Shown piece by piece: positions 35,091 through 43,210 of a DNA stretch of 64,000 bases. A program made the translations under genes and the position numbers. Location: positions 62,001 to 126,000 of the forward strand of contig CAZNPL010000004.1 in NCBI GenBank assembly GCA_964574815.1. The letters run 5' to 3'. This DNA comes from CAZNPL01 sp964574815. Lineage in GTDB: Bacteria > Planctomycetota > Phycisphaerae > UBA1845. The notes under the pieces were generated by a model, which had not been told where the DNA came from, did no database searches, and was given only the letters and a program-made list of their open reading frames with translations. Positions within the stretch are counted from its first letter, which is position 1. Each line of letters starts with the position of its first letter.

Positions 35091-36725
35091 ATGCGATTAT
35101 TGAACCGAGCAGCGATTTGTGCGGGTTTCCTCTCCATAGCCACTGCCTCCCTGCATGCTGACGAGCCCGCGTCTCGACACGTGCTCACGCAGACGCCGGA
35201 CGGCCGCATCCTGGTCGACGACGCCGAATTCGCCTCCTGGAACGAATACATCAAGTCCGACTTTTTCCGGGAGCAGGGGCTTCGCTGCGGAACGCGGCCC
35301 CAGTTTGTTGGCGGCCCCGCACCCGCGGCCTCCATGCTGGGCCCGGCGGACTGCACCTTCAGTTTCACTAACCCGGCGCCTCAGTATGACCCCTCGCTGG
35401 TCAGGTACCGCATCCCCGTCGTTGTCCACGTCATCCGCCAGGACGACGGTGTCACGGGCCACGTTTCCGAGTCCCTGATCCACAGCCAGATTGACATCCT
35501 CAACGAAGATTTCCTCGCCATCACTGGCACCAACGGCGAGAACGGCACCGACATTCAAATCGAATTCTATCTCGCCACCGAGGACCCCAGCGGCAACCCG
35601 ACCACCGGCATCACCTACAGCAACAACTCGACCTGGTTCTACGACGGCGGCAGCTACTACAACAGCCTCGCCTGGGACACCAACCGCTACATGAATGTCT
35701 ACACCAACAACGCCAGCGGCAATCTCGGGTACGTTCCCAACCTGCCTCAAGGCGGAATCGTCGGCTCCAACTCCGATCGCGTCGTCATTCTGTGGTCGTC
35801 ATTCGGGCGCAATGCGCCCATCGGACCGCCCTACGACCAGGGACGTACCCTCACGCATGAGGTCGGCCACTACCTGGGCCTGTATCACCCGTTTGATGGC
35901 TGCGACACACCAACGACCTGCTACTCCGCCGGCGATCACGTGTGCGATACGACCCCCCAGAACAGCCCCACTTTCGGCTGCAGCGACAGCTACACCTGCG
36001 GTGAGCCGGACAACATCAGAAACTACATGGATTACTCCTACGACCTGTGCATGGAACTGTTTACGCCAGAGCAGGCCCGCCGCATGCGCTGTACCCTGGA
36101 AAACTACCGGCCGGACCTCTACGAGGTGGTCACCGATAATTGCGGCAACGGCCAGGTGGACGACGGCGAGCAGTGCGACACCGCCATCCCGCCGGGCGCG
36201 CCCGGGGCCTGCCCCACCGAGTGCGACGCGGGTGATCCGTGTGTGACAGGCCAGTTACTGGACCCCGGCACGTGCGACGCCCGGTGCGAGTTCGACACCG
36301 TCACCAGCTTCATCGACGATGATGGTTGTTGCCCGGAGGGCGGCAACGCCGCCAACGACAGCGACTGCCCGGCCGAATGTGGAAACGCCGTCTGCGAACC
36401 CGGCGAGCTCGAGACCTGCCTGTCCGACTGCCAGTGCATTGACGACGACGAATGCGACGACAACTACGTCTGCACCTTTGACGCATGTATCGACGGATTC
36501 TGCTCGTTCACGCCGGGCCCTTATGGCGACGTGGACTTCAACGGGCACACCAACCTGTTCGACATATTCTGCGTCGTGCAGGGCGCGGCCGGCCAGTTCA
36601 GCGCCGATTGTCCGCAGCGGCGGCTCGACATCGCACCGTGCAGCGGCGACGGCGTGATCAACCTGATCGATGTCTTCGCCGTTCTGGACGCAATCGCAGG
36701 CGCGGACCCCTGCTGCAGCCCCTGA
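35091..36725 (+). CDS. Secreted M43-family metalloprotease with dockerin-like C-terminus
   Basis: The 544-residue protein has a signal peptide (about 1-23) and a catalytic domain with the extended zinc motif HEVGHYLGLYH (near residue 258) and Met-turn NYMDYS, typical of M43 pappalysin-type metallopeptidases. The conserved disulfide region CDTPTTCYSAGDHVCDTTPQ lies between them. Residues about 345-480 are Cys-rich with repeated CGNG/CGNAxCEPGE-type motifs. The C-terminus (DVDFNGHTNLFDIFCVVQGA and GDGVINLIDVFAVLDAIAGA) is a dockerin-like calcium-loop pair. It is probably surface bound or released. Confidence 0.88.
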   Translation: MRLLNRAAICAGFLSIATASLHADEPASRHVLTQTPDGRILVDDAEFASWNEYIKSDFFREQGLRCGTRPQFVGGPAPAASMLGPADCTFSFTNPAPQYDPSLVRYRIPVVVHVIRQDDGVTGHVSESLIHSQIDILNEDFLAITGTNGENGTDIQIEFYLATEDPSGNPTTGITYSNNSTWFYDGGSYYNSLAWDTNRYMNVYTNNASGNLGYVPNLPQGGIVGSNSDRVVILWSSFGRNAPIGPPYDQGRTLTHEVGHYLGLYHPFDGCDTPTTCYSAGDHVCDTTPQNSPTFGCSDSYTCGEPDNIRNYMDYSYDLCMELFTPEQARRMRCTLENYRPDLYEVVTDNCGNGQVDDGEQCDTAIPPGAPGACPTECDAGDPCVTGQLLDPGTCDARCEFDTVTSFIDDDGCCPEGGNAANDSDCPAECGNAVCEPGELETCLSDCQCIDDDECDDNYVCTFDACIDGFCSFTPGPYGDVDFNGHTNLFDIFCVVQGAAGQFSADCPQRRLDIAPCSGDGVINLIDVFAVLDAIAGADPCCSP

Positions 36726-36732
36726 GAATCCA

Positions 36733-38082
36733 CTAACGCGGACGATCCAACAGCGACAGCGCGATCGATGCCATACACCGTACCCCGGTTTCGATGGTCG
36801 GCTCGGGATCGGGTGCGTATTTGCTCGAATGAAGAGAGGGCAGTTTCACCCCACCCGCCCGACTCTTCTCATACTTCTCAGCGCCGACGCTGCCGAGCCA
36901 GAACATGAAACCCGGAACGTCGAGATGACGAGCGTAACGACCGAAATCCTCACCCGTCATGCGAGGACGCCGCTCAACGATGTTGTCCTCCCCGACAATA
37001 CGCCCCATCACACGCACTGCCGCCTTGGTCAGTTCAGGATCGTTGTACGAAGCCGGCGTGTATTCGTCCTCTGGAATGGTCACTTCCGGATCCCGCGTGC
37101 AGCCCATCGCCCGGCACGTACCAACCGTCACCTCGCGGATGCTGTCCAGCAACAGACGCCGCGTCGCGTCGCCGTACGAACGCACCGTAAGCTGCATGCG
37201 AACCTCGTCCGGAATGATGTTGTGCTTGGAACCCCCGTGGATCGAACCCACCGTCACGACCGCCGGATCAACCGGATCCACGCGCCGGCTCACGATCGTC
37301 TGCAGCGCTGTCACCACCTGCGCCGCGGCCACCACCGGATCGATCGTCGTGTCGGGACGCGACCCGTGCCCCCCTTCCCCGTACACCGTGATGTCCACCG
37401 AGTCCACATTGGCCATCGCCCACCCGGATGTGAACCCGATCGAACCCGTCGGCAACTCGCTCGCAACGTGCAGAGCCAGACAGTAATCCGGCCGAGGGAA
37501 GCGCTCGAACAAGCCATCCTCGATCATCATTCGGGCACCGGCGCCGATCTCCTCGGCCGGCTGAGCGATGGCCACCACCGTGCCGCGCCACCGGTCGCGG
37601 GTTGCGGCCAGCACGCTCGCCGTGCCCACCAGACAGACCTGATGCACGTCGTGCCCGCAGGCGTGCATCACTCCGACCGTCCGGCCGTCGGGGTCGGACG
37701 TTGTTACCTTGCTGCAGTAGGGCAGTCCGGTCTCCTCGGTAACCGGCAGAGCGTCCATGTCCCCGCGAATCAGAACGGTCGGCCCCTCGCCGTTCTCCAG
37801 CACCTCGACCACCCCGGTCCCGCCGACGTCACGTGTGACCGCATAGCCCAGCCGCTCCAGCCGATCGGCCGCTCTCCTCGCGGATTCGTGCTCTTGAAGC
37901 GAAAGCTCCGGGTGAGCATGCAGATCCTTGTAGTAGTCCAGCCACGCATCGATGTGCTTGCGGACGTGGGCCGCGACGTCGCCTGCCAGATCGCCCCGGT
38001 AGCGGGCCGTCACCGGTCCGTCGGCCCAGGAGCCTGAGGTAAAGAGAACAAGAGCTGTGAAAAACCAGAGCGACCTGCGCAT
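36733..38082 (-). CDS. Exported M20D amidohydrolase (hippurate hydrolase / N-acyl-amino-acid hydrolase type)
   Basis: The 449-residue protein has a signal peptide (SLWFFTALVLFTSGSWADG), unusual for a family that is mostly cytoplasmic. Metal-binding motifs of M20D are present: MHACGHDVHQVCLVG, QPAEEIGAGARMMI and ALHVASELPTG, and MTGEDFGRYA near the C-terminus, with the dimerisation lid domain between. Such enzymes cleave N-acyl groups from amino acids. It converges on the M43 protease gene, with only 7 bases between the stop codons. Confidence 0.9.
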   Translation of the reverse strand: MRRSLWFFTALVLFTSGSWADGPVTARYRGDLAGDVAAHVRKHIDAWLDYYKDLHAHPELSLQEHESARRAADRLERLGYAVTRDVGGTGVVEVLENGEGPTVLIRGDMDALPVTEETGLPYCSKVTTSDPDGRTVGVMHACGHDVHQVCLVGTASVLAATRDRWRGTVVAIAQPAEEIGAGARMMIEDGLFERFPRPDYCLALHVASELPTGSIGFTSGWAMANVDSVDITVYGEGGHGSRPDTTIDPVVAAAQVVTALQTIVSRRVDPVDPAVVTVGSIHGGSKHNIIPDEVRMQLTVRSYGDATRRLLLDSIREVTVGTCRAMGCTRDPEVTIPEDEYTPASYNDPELTKAAVRVMGRIVGEDNIVERRPRMTGEDFGRYARHLDVPGFMFWLGSVGAEKYEKSRAGGVKLPSLHSSKYAPDPEPTIETGVRCMASIALSLLDRPR

Positions 38083-38231
38083 AACCTGTTATCCTTCCGT
38101 TCTTTCCGGAGCTTTTGACTTCTAAACCAATGAGCTGCGGCGTTCGACCCAAACGGCGATTCTGCTCGGCTACACGACAGTGTCAAGACGCGAAACACAA
38201 ACCGCCACGCCGCCCGGCGAGCAATCGACCT

Positions 38232-38253
38232 GGAGGGCGAGGCTCCCGCCGAG
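38232..38253. repeat. GGAGGGCGAGGCTCCC dispersed repeat, copy 1
   Basis: A 22-base sequence, GGAGGGCGAGGCTCCCGCCGAG with GGGAGC-type self-complementarity, recurs exactly at 48503-48524. Here it is intergenic, upstream of the M20D gene. Confidence 0.7.
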
Positions 38254-38343
38254 ACGCAACTTAGCGCTTGCCTCAGACCTCGCCAGACGCCATCATCAAG
38301 TAATACCAACGATCGACTCGAATTGACCACAGGAGGATGCTGC

Positions 38344-38742
38344 GTGGCCGAAATTCCCTCACGACTCTATCTGGCCGGGCCCATGTCCGGGATCACTGAG
38401 TACAACTACCCGAAGTTCAACCGTGTCGCTGACTGGCTGCGCAAGCGAGGCTACAAAGTGTTCAACCCTGCGGAGAACTACGACGGCGGCGCCTTTAAAC
38501 GCCGTGCGTTCTACATGCGTCTGGATATCCCGGCGTTGCTCGAATCCGAGGGCATCGTGTTGATGGATGGCTGGCGGGATTCCCGCGGAGCGAACCTGGA
38601 GGCCTGGATCGCGATCGACACCGACCTGCCGCTCTTCGAGTGCATAGAGTCCAACGGCGATTTCCTGCTGGAGCGAATAACGCCACCCGATCTCGCCGGA
38701 TTGCCGTTCGGCGAAGTGCCGATCGCCGAACCGCAAATGTAG
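38344..38742 (+). CDS. DUF4406 protein (nucleoside deoxyribosyltransferase-like fold)
   Basis: GTG at 38344, seven bases after AGGAGG, gives 132 residues. RLYLAGPMSGITEYNYPKFN, GYKVFNPAENYDGGAF and DIPALLESEGIVLMDGWRDS followed by SRGANLEAWIA match DUF4406, a Rossmann-like family related to nucleoside 2-deoxyribosyltransferases and common in phages. Activity is unproven. No other phage gene is nearby. Confidence 0.85.
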   Translation: MAEIPSRLYLAGPMSGITEYNYPKFNRVADWLRKRGYKVFNPAENYDGGAFKRRAFYMRLDIPALLESEGIVLMDGWRDSRGANLEAWIAIDTDLPLFECIESNGDFLLERITPPDLAGLPFGEVPIAEPQM

Positions 38743-38782
38743 TAAATCAGAAGCGAGCGACCGCTATCCGCTCCGCGATCGC

Positions 38783-38843
38783 TTTCCGAGCCGCGACCGG
38801 TTTCCGAGCCGCGACCGGTTTCCGAGCCGCGACCGTGAGGGAG
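38783..38843. repeat. Tandem repeat of TTTCCGAGCCGCGACCGG
   Basis: Three 18-base units at 38783-38800, 38801-38818 and 38819-38835 (last one cut by a base) are followed by TGAGGGAGCGGAC. A diverged array of the same element lies at 46831-46895 and ends in the same GAAGCGGAC-type tail. It lies between the DUF4406 and RidA genes. Confidence 0.85.
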
Positions 38844-38887
38844 CGGACGTTGGAGAGCCATCATGACGTCCGCCAGGTATCACCGGC

Positions 38888-38900
38888 CCGCCTCAGGCGG
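38888..38900. repeat. CCGCCTCAGGCGG palindrome, copy 1
   Basis: A 13-base palindrome with TCA centre. Exact copies also occur at 47021-47033, 55537-55549, 55630-55642 and 56115-56127. Here it lies about where a -35 box would be for the -10 element at 38921. Confidence 0.8.
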
Positions 38901-38920
38901 ATCCGCCGGTGCTCCTTTAC

Positions 38921-38926
38921 TATAAT
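38921..38926 (+). promoter_or_regulatory. Probable -10 element of the RidA gene
   Basis: TATAAT at 38921-38926 is a consensus -10 box 24 bases before the ATG. No good -35 is seen at the usual spacing; the palindrome at 38888-38900 covers that zone. Confidence 0.45.
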
Positions 38927-38949
38927 GAGCAAGTCCGGAGCGAAGAGTC

Positions 38950-39426
38950 ATGGAACGCACGACAAGACGAACCATTCTCACACGAGCGGCCGCGGCCGGC
39001 GCCGCCGGCGCCGTGATGTGCAAGGTGGCAAACGCACAACCCGAGCCCAAGCAAGGCCGCCGCGTCATAGCCGGCAGCCCCTACCCGACGTTCTCTCGAG
39101 CCGTTGCCTACGGCGGCCTGGTCTACGTATCCGGCGTCGTCGGACAGAAGCCCGGCTCGCGCGAATTGGCCTCTCCCGAGTTCGGGCCGCAATGCCGCCA
39201 GGCACTGGAAAACCTGAAAGCCTCGGTGGAGGCCTCCGGCACCACCATGGCCAATGTGCTCAAGTGCACGTGCTTCCTCACGGACGAAGATGACTTCGCC
39301 GAGTTCAATCGAATCTACACGGGCTTCTTCCCGTCGGACCCGCCGGCTCGATCGACCGTCATCGTCAAGGCCCTCGTGGTCCCCGGCGCGAAACTGGAAA
39401 TCGATTGCGTGGCCTGCCTGGAATAG
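38950..39426 (+). CDS. Exported RidA-family protein
   Basis: The 158-residue protein has a twin-arginine leader (TRRTILTRAAAAGAAGAVM) and a RidA fold: SRAVAYGGLVYVSGVVGQKP, ENLKASVEASGTTMANVLKC, FFPSDPPARSTVIVKAL and KLEIDCVACLE. Cytoplasmic RidA hydrolyses reactive enamines and imines made by PLP enzymes; the Arg of the PARST motif is present. Export is unusual. A class V aminotransferase that is also Tat-exported starts 73 bases downstream, suggesting the two work together outside the cytoplasm. Confidence 0.9.
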   Translation: MERTTRRTILTRAAAAGAAGAVMCKVANAQPEPKQGRRVIAGSPYPTFSRAVAYGGLVYVSGVVGQKPGSRELASPEFGPQCRQALENLKASVEASGTTMANVLKCTCFLTDEDDFAEFNRIYTGFFPSDPPARSTVIVKALVVPGAKLEIDCVACLE

Positions 39427-39498
39427 TGGATAAGGCGAAACCACGCGGACGCGCAACGCCTCCATGACGGCCCGCGACTTCTTGACAGGGTAAGTATC

Positions 39499-40809
39499 AT
39501 GGTAAATCGACGAGAGTTCCTCGGCGCAATCGGCCTTCCGACCGCCTCGATGGCCCTGGCGGGCGGCGCACTCCTCAACGCGACAAGCGTCGCCGACGCC
39601 CTTCAGGAAAGCGGCGTCCTGGACGATGACCGCCTCCCCGAACACACCGCCTGCGACGAAGAGCTCTGGTTCCAGGTCGGCCAGGCCTTCACCGTCGACC
39701 GCTCCCTGGTCAATCTGAACAACGGCGGCGTCAGCCCCGCTCCGCGCATCGTCCAGGCCGCGATGAAACGTCACCTCGACTACTCCCACACCGCGCCGTC
39801 GTACACCATGTGGAAAGTCCTCGAGCCGCAGCGCGAACCCGTCCGCCAACGCTTCGCCCGGGTCTTCGGCTGCGATCCCGAAGAACTCGCCTTCACTCGA
39901 AATGCCTCCGAAAGCCTCCAGACCTGCGAGCTCGGACTCGATCTCCAAAAGGGCGACGAAGTCCTCACCACCAACCAGGACTACCCCCGCATGATCCACA
40001 CCTTCAAGCAGCGCGAGCGCCGCGAGGGAATCGTCCTCCGCCAGGTCTCCATCCCGGTCCCGGCCGAGGACCCGGCCGCCATCGTCGCCGCGTTCGAGCA
40101 CGGCATCACGCCGCGAACCAGACTCATCCTGATCTGCCACGTCATCAACCTGACCGGCCAAATCCTCCCGGTACGCGAAATCGTCGCCATGGCGCGAACC
40201 AAGGGCCTTCCGGTCATCGTCGACGGCGCCCACGCCCTCGCCCACCTGAACTTCAAACTCTCAGACCTTGATTGCGACTACTACGCCTCCAGTCTCCACA
40301 AATGGCTCTCTGCACCGCACGGCACCGGCATGCTCTACGTCCGACGCGATAAAATCGCCTCCCTCTGGCCGCTGATGGCCGCTCCCGAGGACATGACCGA
40401 CGACATCCGCAAATTCGAGGAGATCGGCACCCACCCCGCCGCACCTTACCTCGCCGTCGCCGAAGCCCTCACCCTCCACCAGGGCATTGGCCCCGAGCGA
40501 AAGGAAGCCCGCTTCCTCCACCTGCGCGACTACTGGGCCGCCCGCCTCATCCAGCACGACCGCATCCGATTGCACACCAGCCTCAAACCCGGCGCCGCAA
40601 GCGGCCTTGCCACCGTCGAGATCAAAGACATCGAACCCGGCCCCTTATGCGACTGGCTCTGGCACGAGCACCGCATCATGACCACCCCGATCATCCACGA
40701 CGAGTTCCAGGGTCTCCGCGTCTCGCCCGGCATCTACACCACCCACGCAGAACTCGATCGTTTCTGCGACGCCATGGAACACATCATCAAACACGGCCTG
40801 CCCGCGTGA
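39499..40809 (+). CDS. Exported class V aminotransferase (isopenicillin-N-epimerase-like)
   Basis: The 436-residue protein has a Tat-type leader (NRREFLGAIGLPTASMALAGG). The PLP domain shows NNGGVSPAPRIVQAAM, TRNASESLQTCELGL, VDGAHALAHLNFKL and the Schiff-base lysine in SLHKWLSAPHGTGML. This pattern fits isopenicillin-N-epimerase-like and cysteine desulfurase-related enzymes; the substrate is not known. Export of a PLP enzyme is rare outside Planctomycetes-type genomes. It probably shares a transcript with the RidA gene. Confidence 0.87.
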   Translation: MVNRREFLGAIGLPTASMALAGGALLNATSVADALQESGVLDDDRLPEHTACDEELWFQVGQAFTVDRSLVNLNNGGVSPAPRIVQAAMKRHLDYSHTAPSYTMWKVLEPQREPVRQRFARVFGCDPEELAFTRNASESLQTCELGLDLQKGDEVLTTNQDYPRMIHTFKQRERREGIVLRQVSIPVPAEDPAAIVAAFEHGITPRTRLILICHVINLTGQILPVREIVAMARTKGLPVIVDGAHALAHLNFKLSDLDCDYYASSLHKWLSAPHGTGMLYVRRDKIASLWPLMAAPEDMTDDIRKFEEIGTHPAAPYLAVAEALTLHQGIGPERKEARFLHLRDYWAARLIQHDRIRLHTSLKPGAASGLATVEIKDIEPGPLCDWLWHEHRIMTTPIIHDEFQGLRVSPGIYTTHAELDRFCDAMEHIIKHGLPA

Positions 40810-40987
40810 GCCACCGTTCGGCAGCTTGGTGAGTTCGGACTTTGACGCCGAATAGCCGGGTTATCAGACGGCAATAGCCCGGACGGTTTCTCGCCCGCCG
40901 CCTTATAGGGGCAAACGAATTCCGTTTGCCCATCCGCCGTCGGAATTGAACGTTGTATGCAGCCAACGGGGGCACGAGGTAGATGGG

Positions 40988-42964
40988 ATGAACTGCGCGA
41001 ACACATCCGCTCCAAAGAACTCCAGCGCGCCGGCTCCGGCCGGCTCTCGCATCTGGCGTGCGGTCGGGGCCGCTCTGGTCGTCGCCTTCGTCATCGGTGT
41101 GGCCGAGGTGTGCTTCCGACTCGGCTTCGCCATAACGGGCGTCGACATCAACTGGCTTGCTACAGGGATCTACGCGAACGTCGCCTGCCTGGGCGTGACC
41201 GCCCTGGCGATTACGGTCATCGGCCTCGGTGCCGATCGCTTGCTGGGGGCGATTGCACACGCCCGTGACGTGGACGGACCGCTCACCATGCGTTGGCTGT
41301 TCTTCGGTGCTGTGGTCGGCGTACTCTTCTATCAAAGCGAGGTGATCGGATTCGTTGAGTCGGGTGACCCCAACCGGCTCTGGTTCGCCGTCGGACTCGG
41401 CGTTTCGGCCGGCCTGCTCGCATGGGCGAGACCCCGGCTCGGTGCCCCCCGCCCGTCTCCGCTGATCCTTGGCTCGGTGTCGGTCGCCTGCCTGCTGTGC
41501 ACCGCGGCGACCGTCTTTGCTGCCGCGGACACGGCCGCCCGTTTGCATCGGTGGCTGAAGGTCGATTCCGAAACCGGACAGACTACGGCCTCCGAACAAC
41601 CCAACATCGTATTGGTCGTGCTGGACACCTTGAGGGCCGATCGCGTCGGCGTCTACGGCGGCGGCGATCTGACGCCCAATTTGGACGAACTGGCCCAGTC
41701 GTCCATCGTCTACACCAATGCCATCAGCACCGCCCCCTGGACTCTGCCGACCCACGCCAGTCTCTTCACCGGGCTCTACCCCGACCGCCACGGCGTGAAC
41801 TGGGGACATTACAAGCTGGAAGATGAGCCACCCGTCCTGGCGGAACTGCTGAGCCAAAACGGTTATGACACCTTCGCCGTCTCGAACAACTGGTTGCTCA
41901 GTGCCGAAAACGGCTACGCAAGAGGCTTCAATGCTTACCTGGAGATGGCCGATGATCCGAAAATACAGCGCTGGAGAGTCGCCTTCAAGTGCGGCGCCCC
42001 GCGGGCGGCCGCGCGCTGGCTCGGCGTCCCCGAAGACGCCCCGTACGACGCCGGCTCCGCGTGGTCGAACTCCCTGATGCGCAAACGCCTCTCGAAGCAG
42101 GCCAACGCAAAACGCCCCTTCTTCGCGTTCATCAACTACCTCGAGCCGCACGATCCCTACGAGCCGCCTCAGCGATTCGTCGATCGAATGCTCTCACCCG
42201 AACAAAAAGAATCATACAGGCGACTCCGTCAAAGCTGGAAGAAACTGGCCGCGCACGCCGTGGGTGTGCCTGACGTCTTCAGTGACGAAGACGTCATGTT
42301 GATGAGTCGCCTCTACGACGCGGAGGTGGCCTACCAGGACGAAGTGCTCGGCGAACTGGTGGCCATGCTCTCGGACCAGGATCTGCTCAATAACACCTGG
42401 CTGGTCGTCATGAGCGACCACGGCGAACTCTTCGGCGAATGGGACATGGTCTACCATACGGCCAGCGCCCACTACCAGCTTCTTCACATCCCGCTGTTCG
42501 TCAGACCCCCGCAGGGAGTCCCGGCCACGCGGCTCGACGCGCCGGTACAGCCGGTGGACGTGTTCGTCACACTGCTCGAAGCGGCCGGGCTGGAACCCCC
42601 GGCGGTGGTTCGCCGGGCCTATCGCCTGCCGCTCGATTCAAATGATCCGGTCGAGCGCGAGCTCTGCATTGCCCAAACGCACGCCGCCTCGATCGCAGCA
42701 CTCTCCATCGCCCAGAAAGCCGAGCTGCAGCTCGATCTCTCACGATGGATGGTCTGGACCACATCCGTGGTCCGCAACGGCCGCATACTGGAGCTGGATG
42801 AACTCGGACCGCGCGGACTCTACGACGTGCACCATGATCCGCAGATGCGCCACGACCTGTTGGCCACCTCCATGGATGCGGCCGCCGAACTCGTGCGCCA
42901 TGTTCAATCCTGGCGCGAGCAGGGAAAGGAAGGAGAACTCGCATGCCTCAGCGAAGATCGCTAG
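40988..42964 (+). CDS. Membrane-anchored sulfatase-like enzyme, alkaline phosphatase superfamily
   Basis: ATG at 40988 gives 658 residues; an earlier ATG at 40946 is possible. Around five transmembrane helices fill the first 170 residues. The catalytic domain opens NIVLVVLDTLRADRVGVYGG (metal Asp) and the nucleophile region is APWTLPTHASLFTG. Formylglycine sulfatases have C/S-x-P-x-R here; this protein has Thr-Leu-Pro-Thr-His, as in phosphoethanolamine and lipoteichoic-acid type enzymes that use Thr. MSDHGELFGEWD supplies further metal ligands. It probably acts at the outer face of the membrane and overlaps the next gene by 22 bases. Confidence 0.82.
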   Translation: MNCANTSAPKNSSAPAPAGSRIWRAVGAALVVAFVIGVAEVCFRLGFAITGVDINWLATGIYANVACLGVTALAITVIGLGADRLLGAIAHARDVDGPLTMRWLFFGAVVGVLFYQSEVIGFVESGDPNRLWFAVGLGVSAGLLAWARPRLGAPRPSPLILGSVSVACLLCTAATVFAAADTAARLHRWLKVDSETGQTTASEQPNIVLVVLDTLRADRVGVYGGGDLTPNLDELAQSSIVYTNAISTAPWTLPTHASLFTGLYPDRHGVNWGHYKLEDEPPVLAELLSQNGYDTFAVSNNWLLSAENGYARGFNAYLEMADDPKIQRWRVAFKCGAPRAAARWLGVPEDAPYDAGSAWSNSLMRKRLSKQANAKRPFFAFINYLEPHDPYEPPQRFVDRMLSPEQKESYRRLRQSWKKLAAHAVGVPDVFSDEDVMLMSRLYDAEVAYQDEVLGELVAMLSDQDLLNNTWLVVMSDHGELFGEWDMVYHTASAHYQLLHIPLFVRPPQGVPATRLDAPVQPVDVFVTLLEAAGLEPPAVVRRAYRLPLDSNDPVERELCIAQTHAASIAALSIAQKAELQLDLSRWMVWTTSVVRNGRILELDELGPRGLYDVHHDPQMRHDLLATSMDAAAELVRHVQSWREQGKEGELACLSEDR

Positions 42965-43209
42965 ACAAAAAACGAATCGGACTGCTCGCCGTCGTCATTC
43001 TGCTGGGCTACACCGCTCGCCCGGCCCAGGCCTACATCGATCCCGGTACGGGAAGCAGCCTCCTCTCGATGCTGGGCCTGATGGTGGGAATGATCGGCGC
43101 CGGAGTCGCCGTCTGTTATTCGTTCGTCAAGCAGTGGGGCGGGCTGTTCGTGGCCAAATTCACCTCCCGCAGAACAAACGAAGAGAATTCGCAAGAGGCA
43201 ACAGACTGA
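42943..43209 (+). CDS. Small exported membrane protein with YIDPGTGSS motif
   Basis: The 88-residue protein has a signal-like segment (IGLLAVVILLGYTARPAQA), the motif AYIDPGTGSSLLS and a transmembrane helix (MLGLMVGMIGAGVAVCYSFV). GGAAGGAG precedes the ATG. It lies between, and is tightly coupled to, two alkaline-phosphatase-superfamily genes (22-base overlap upstream, 1-base gap downstream). Its role is unknown; a helper of the two membrane enzymes is plausible. Confidence 0.75.
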   Translation: MPQRRSLDKKRIGLLAVVILLGYTARPAQAYIDPGTGSSLLSMLGLMVGMIGAGVAVCYSFVKQWGGLFVAKFTSRRTNEENSQEATD

Positions 43210-43210
43210 A

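Noticed and set aside
38344..38742. Prophage remnant suggested by the DUF4406 gene
   Set aside because: No other phage gene, integrase or attachment site lies nearby; the family also occurs in bacterial chromosomes.
40787..42151. Minus-strand open frame of 454 codons
   Set aside because: Antisense to the sulfatase-like gene; no recognisable domain.
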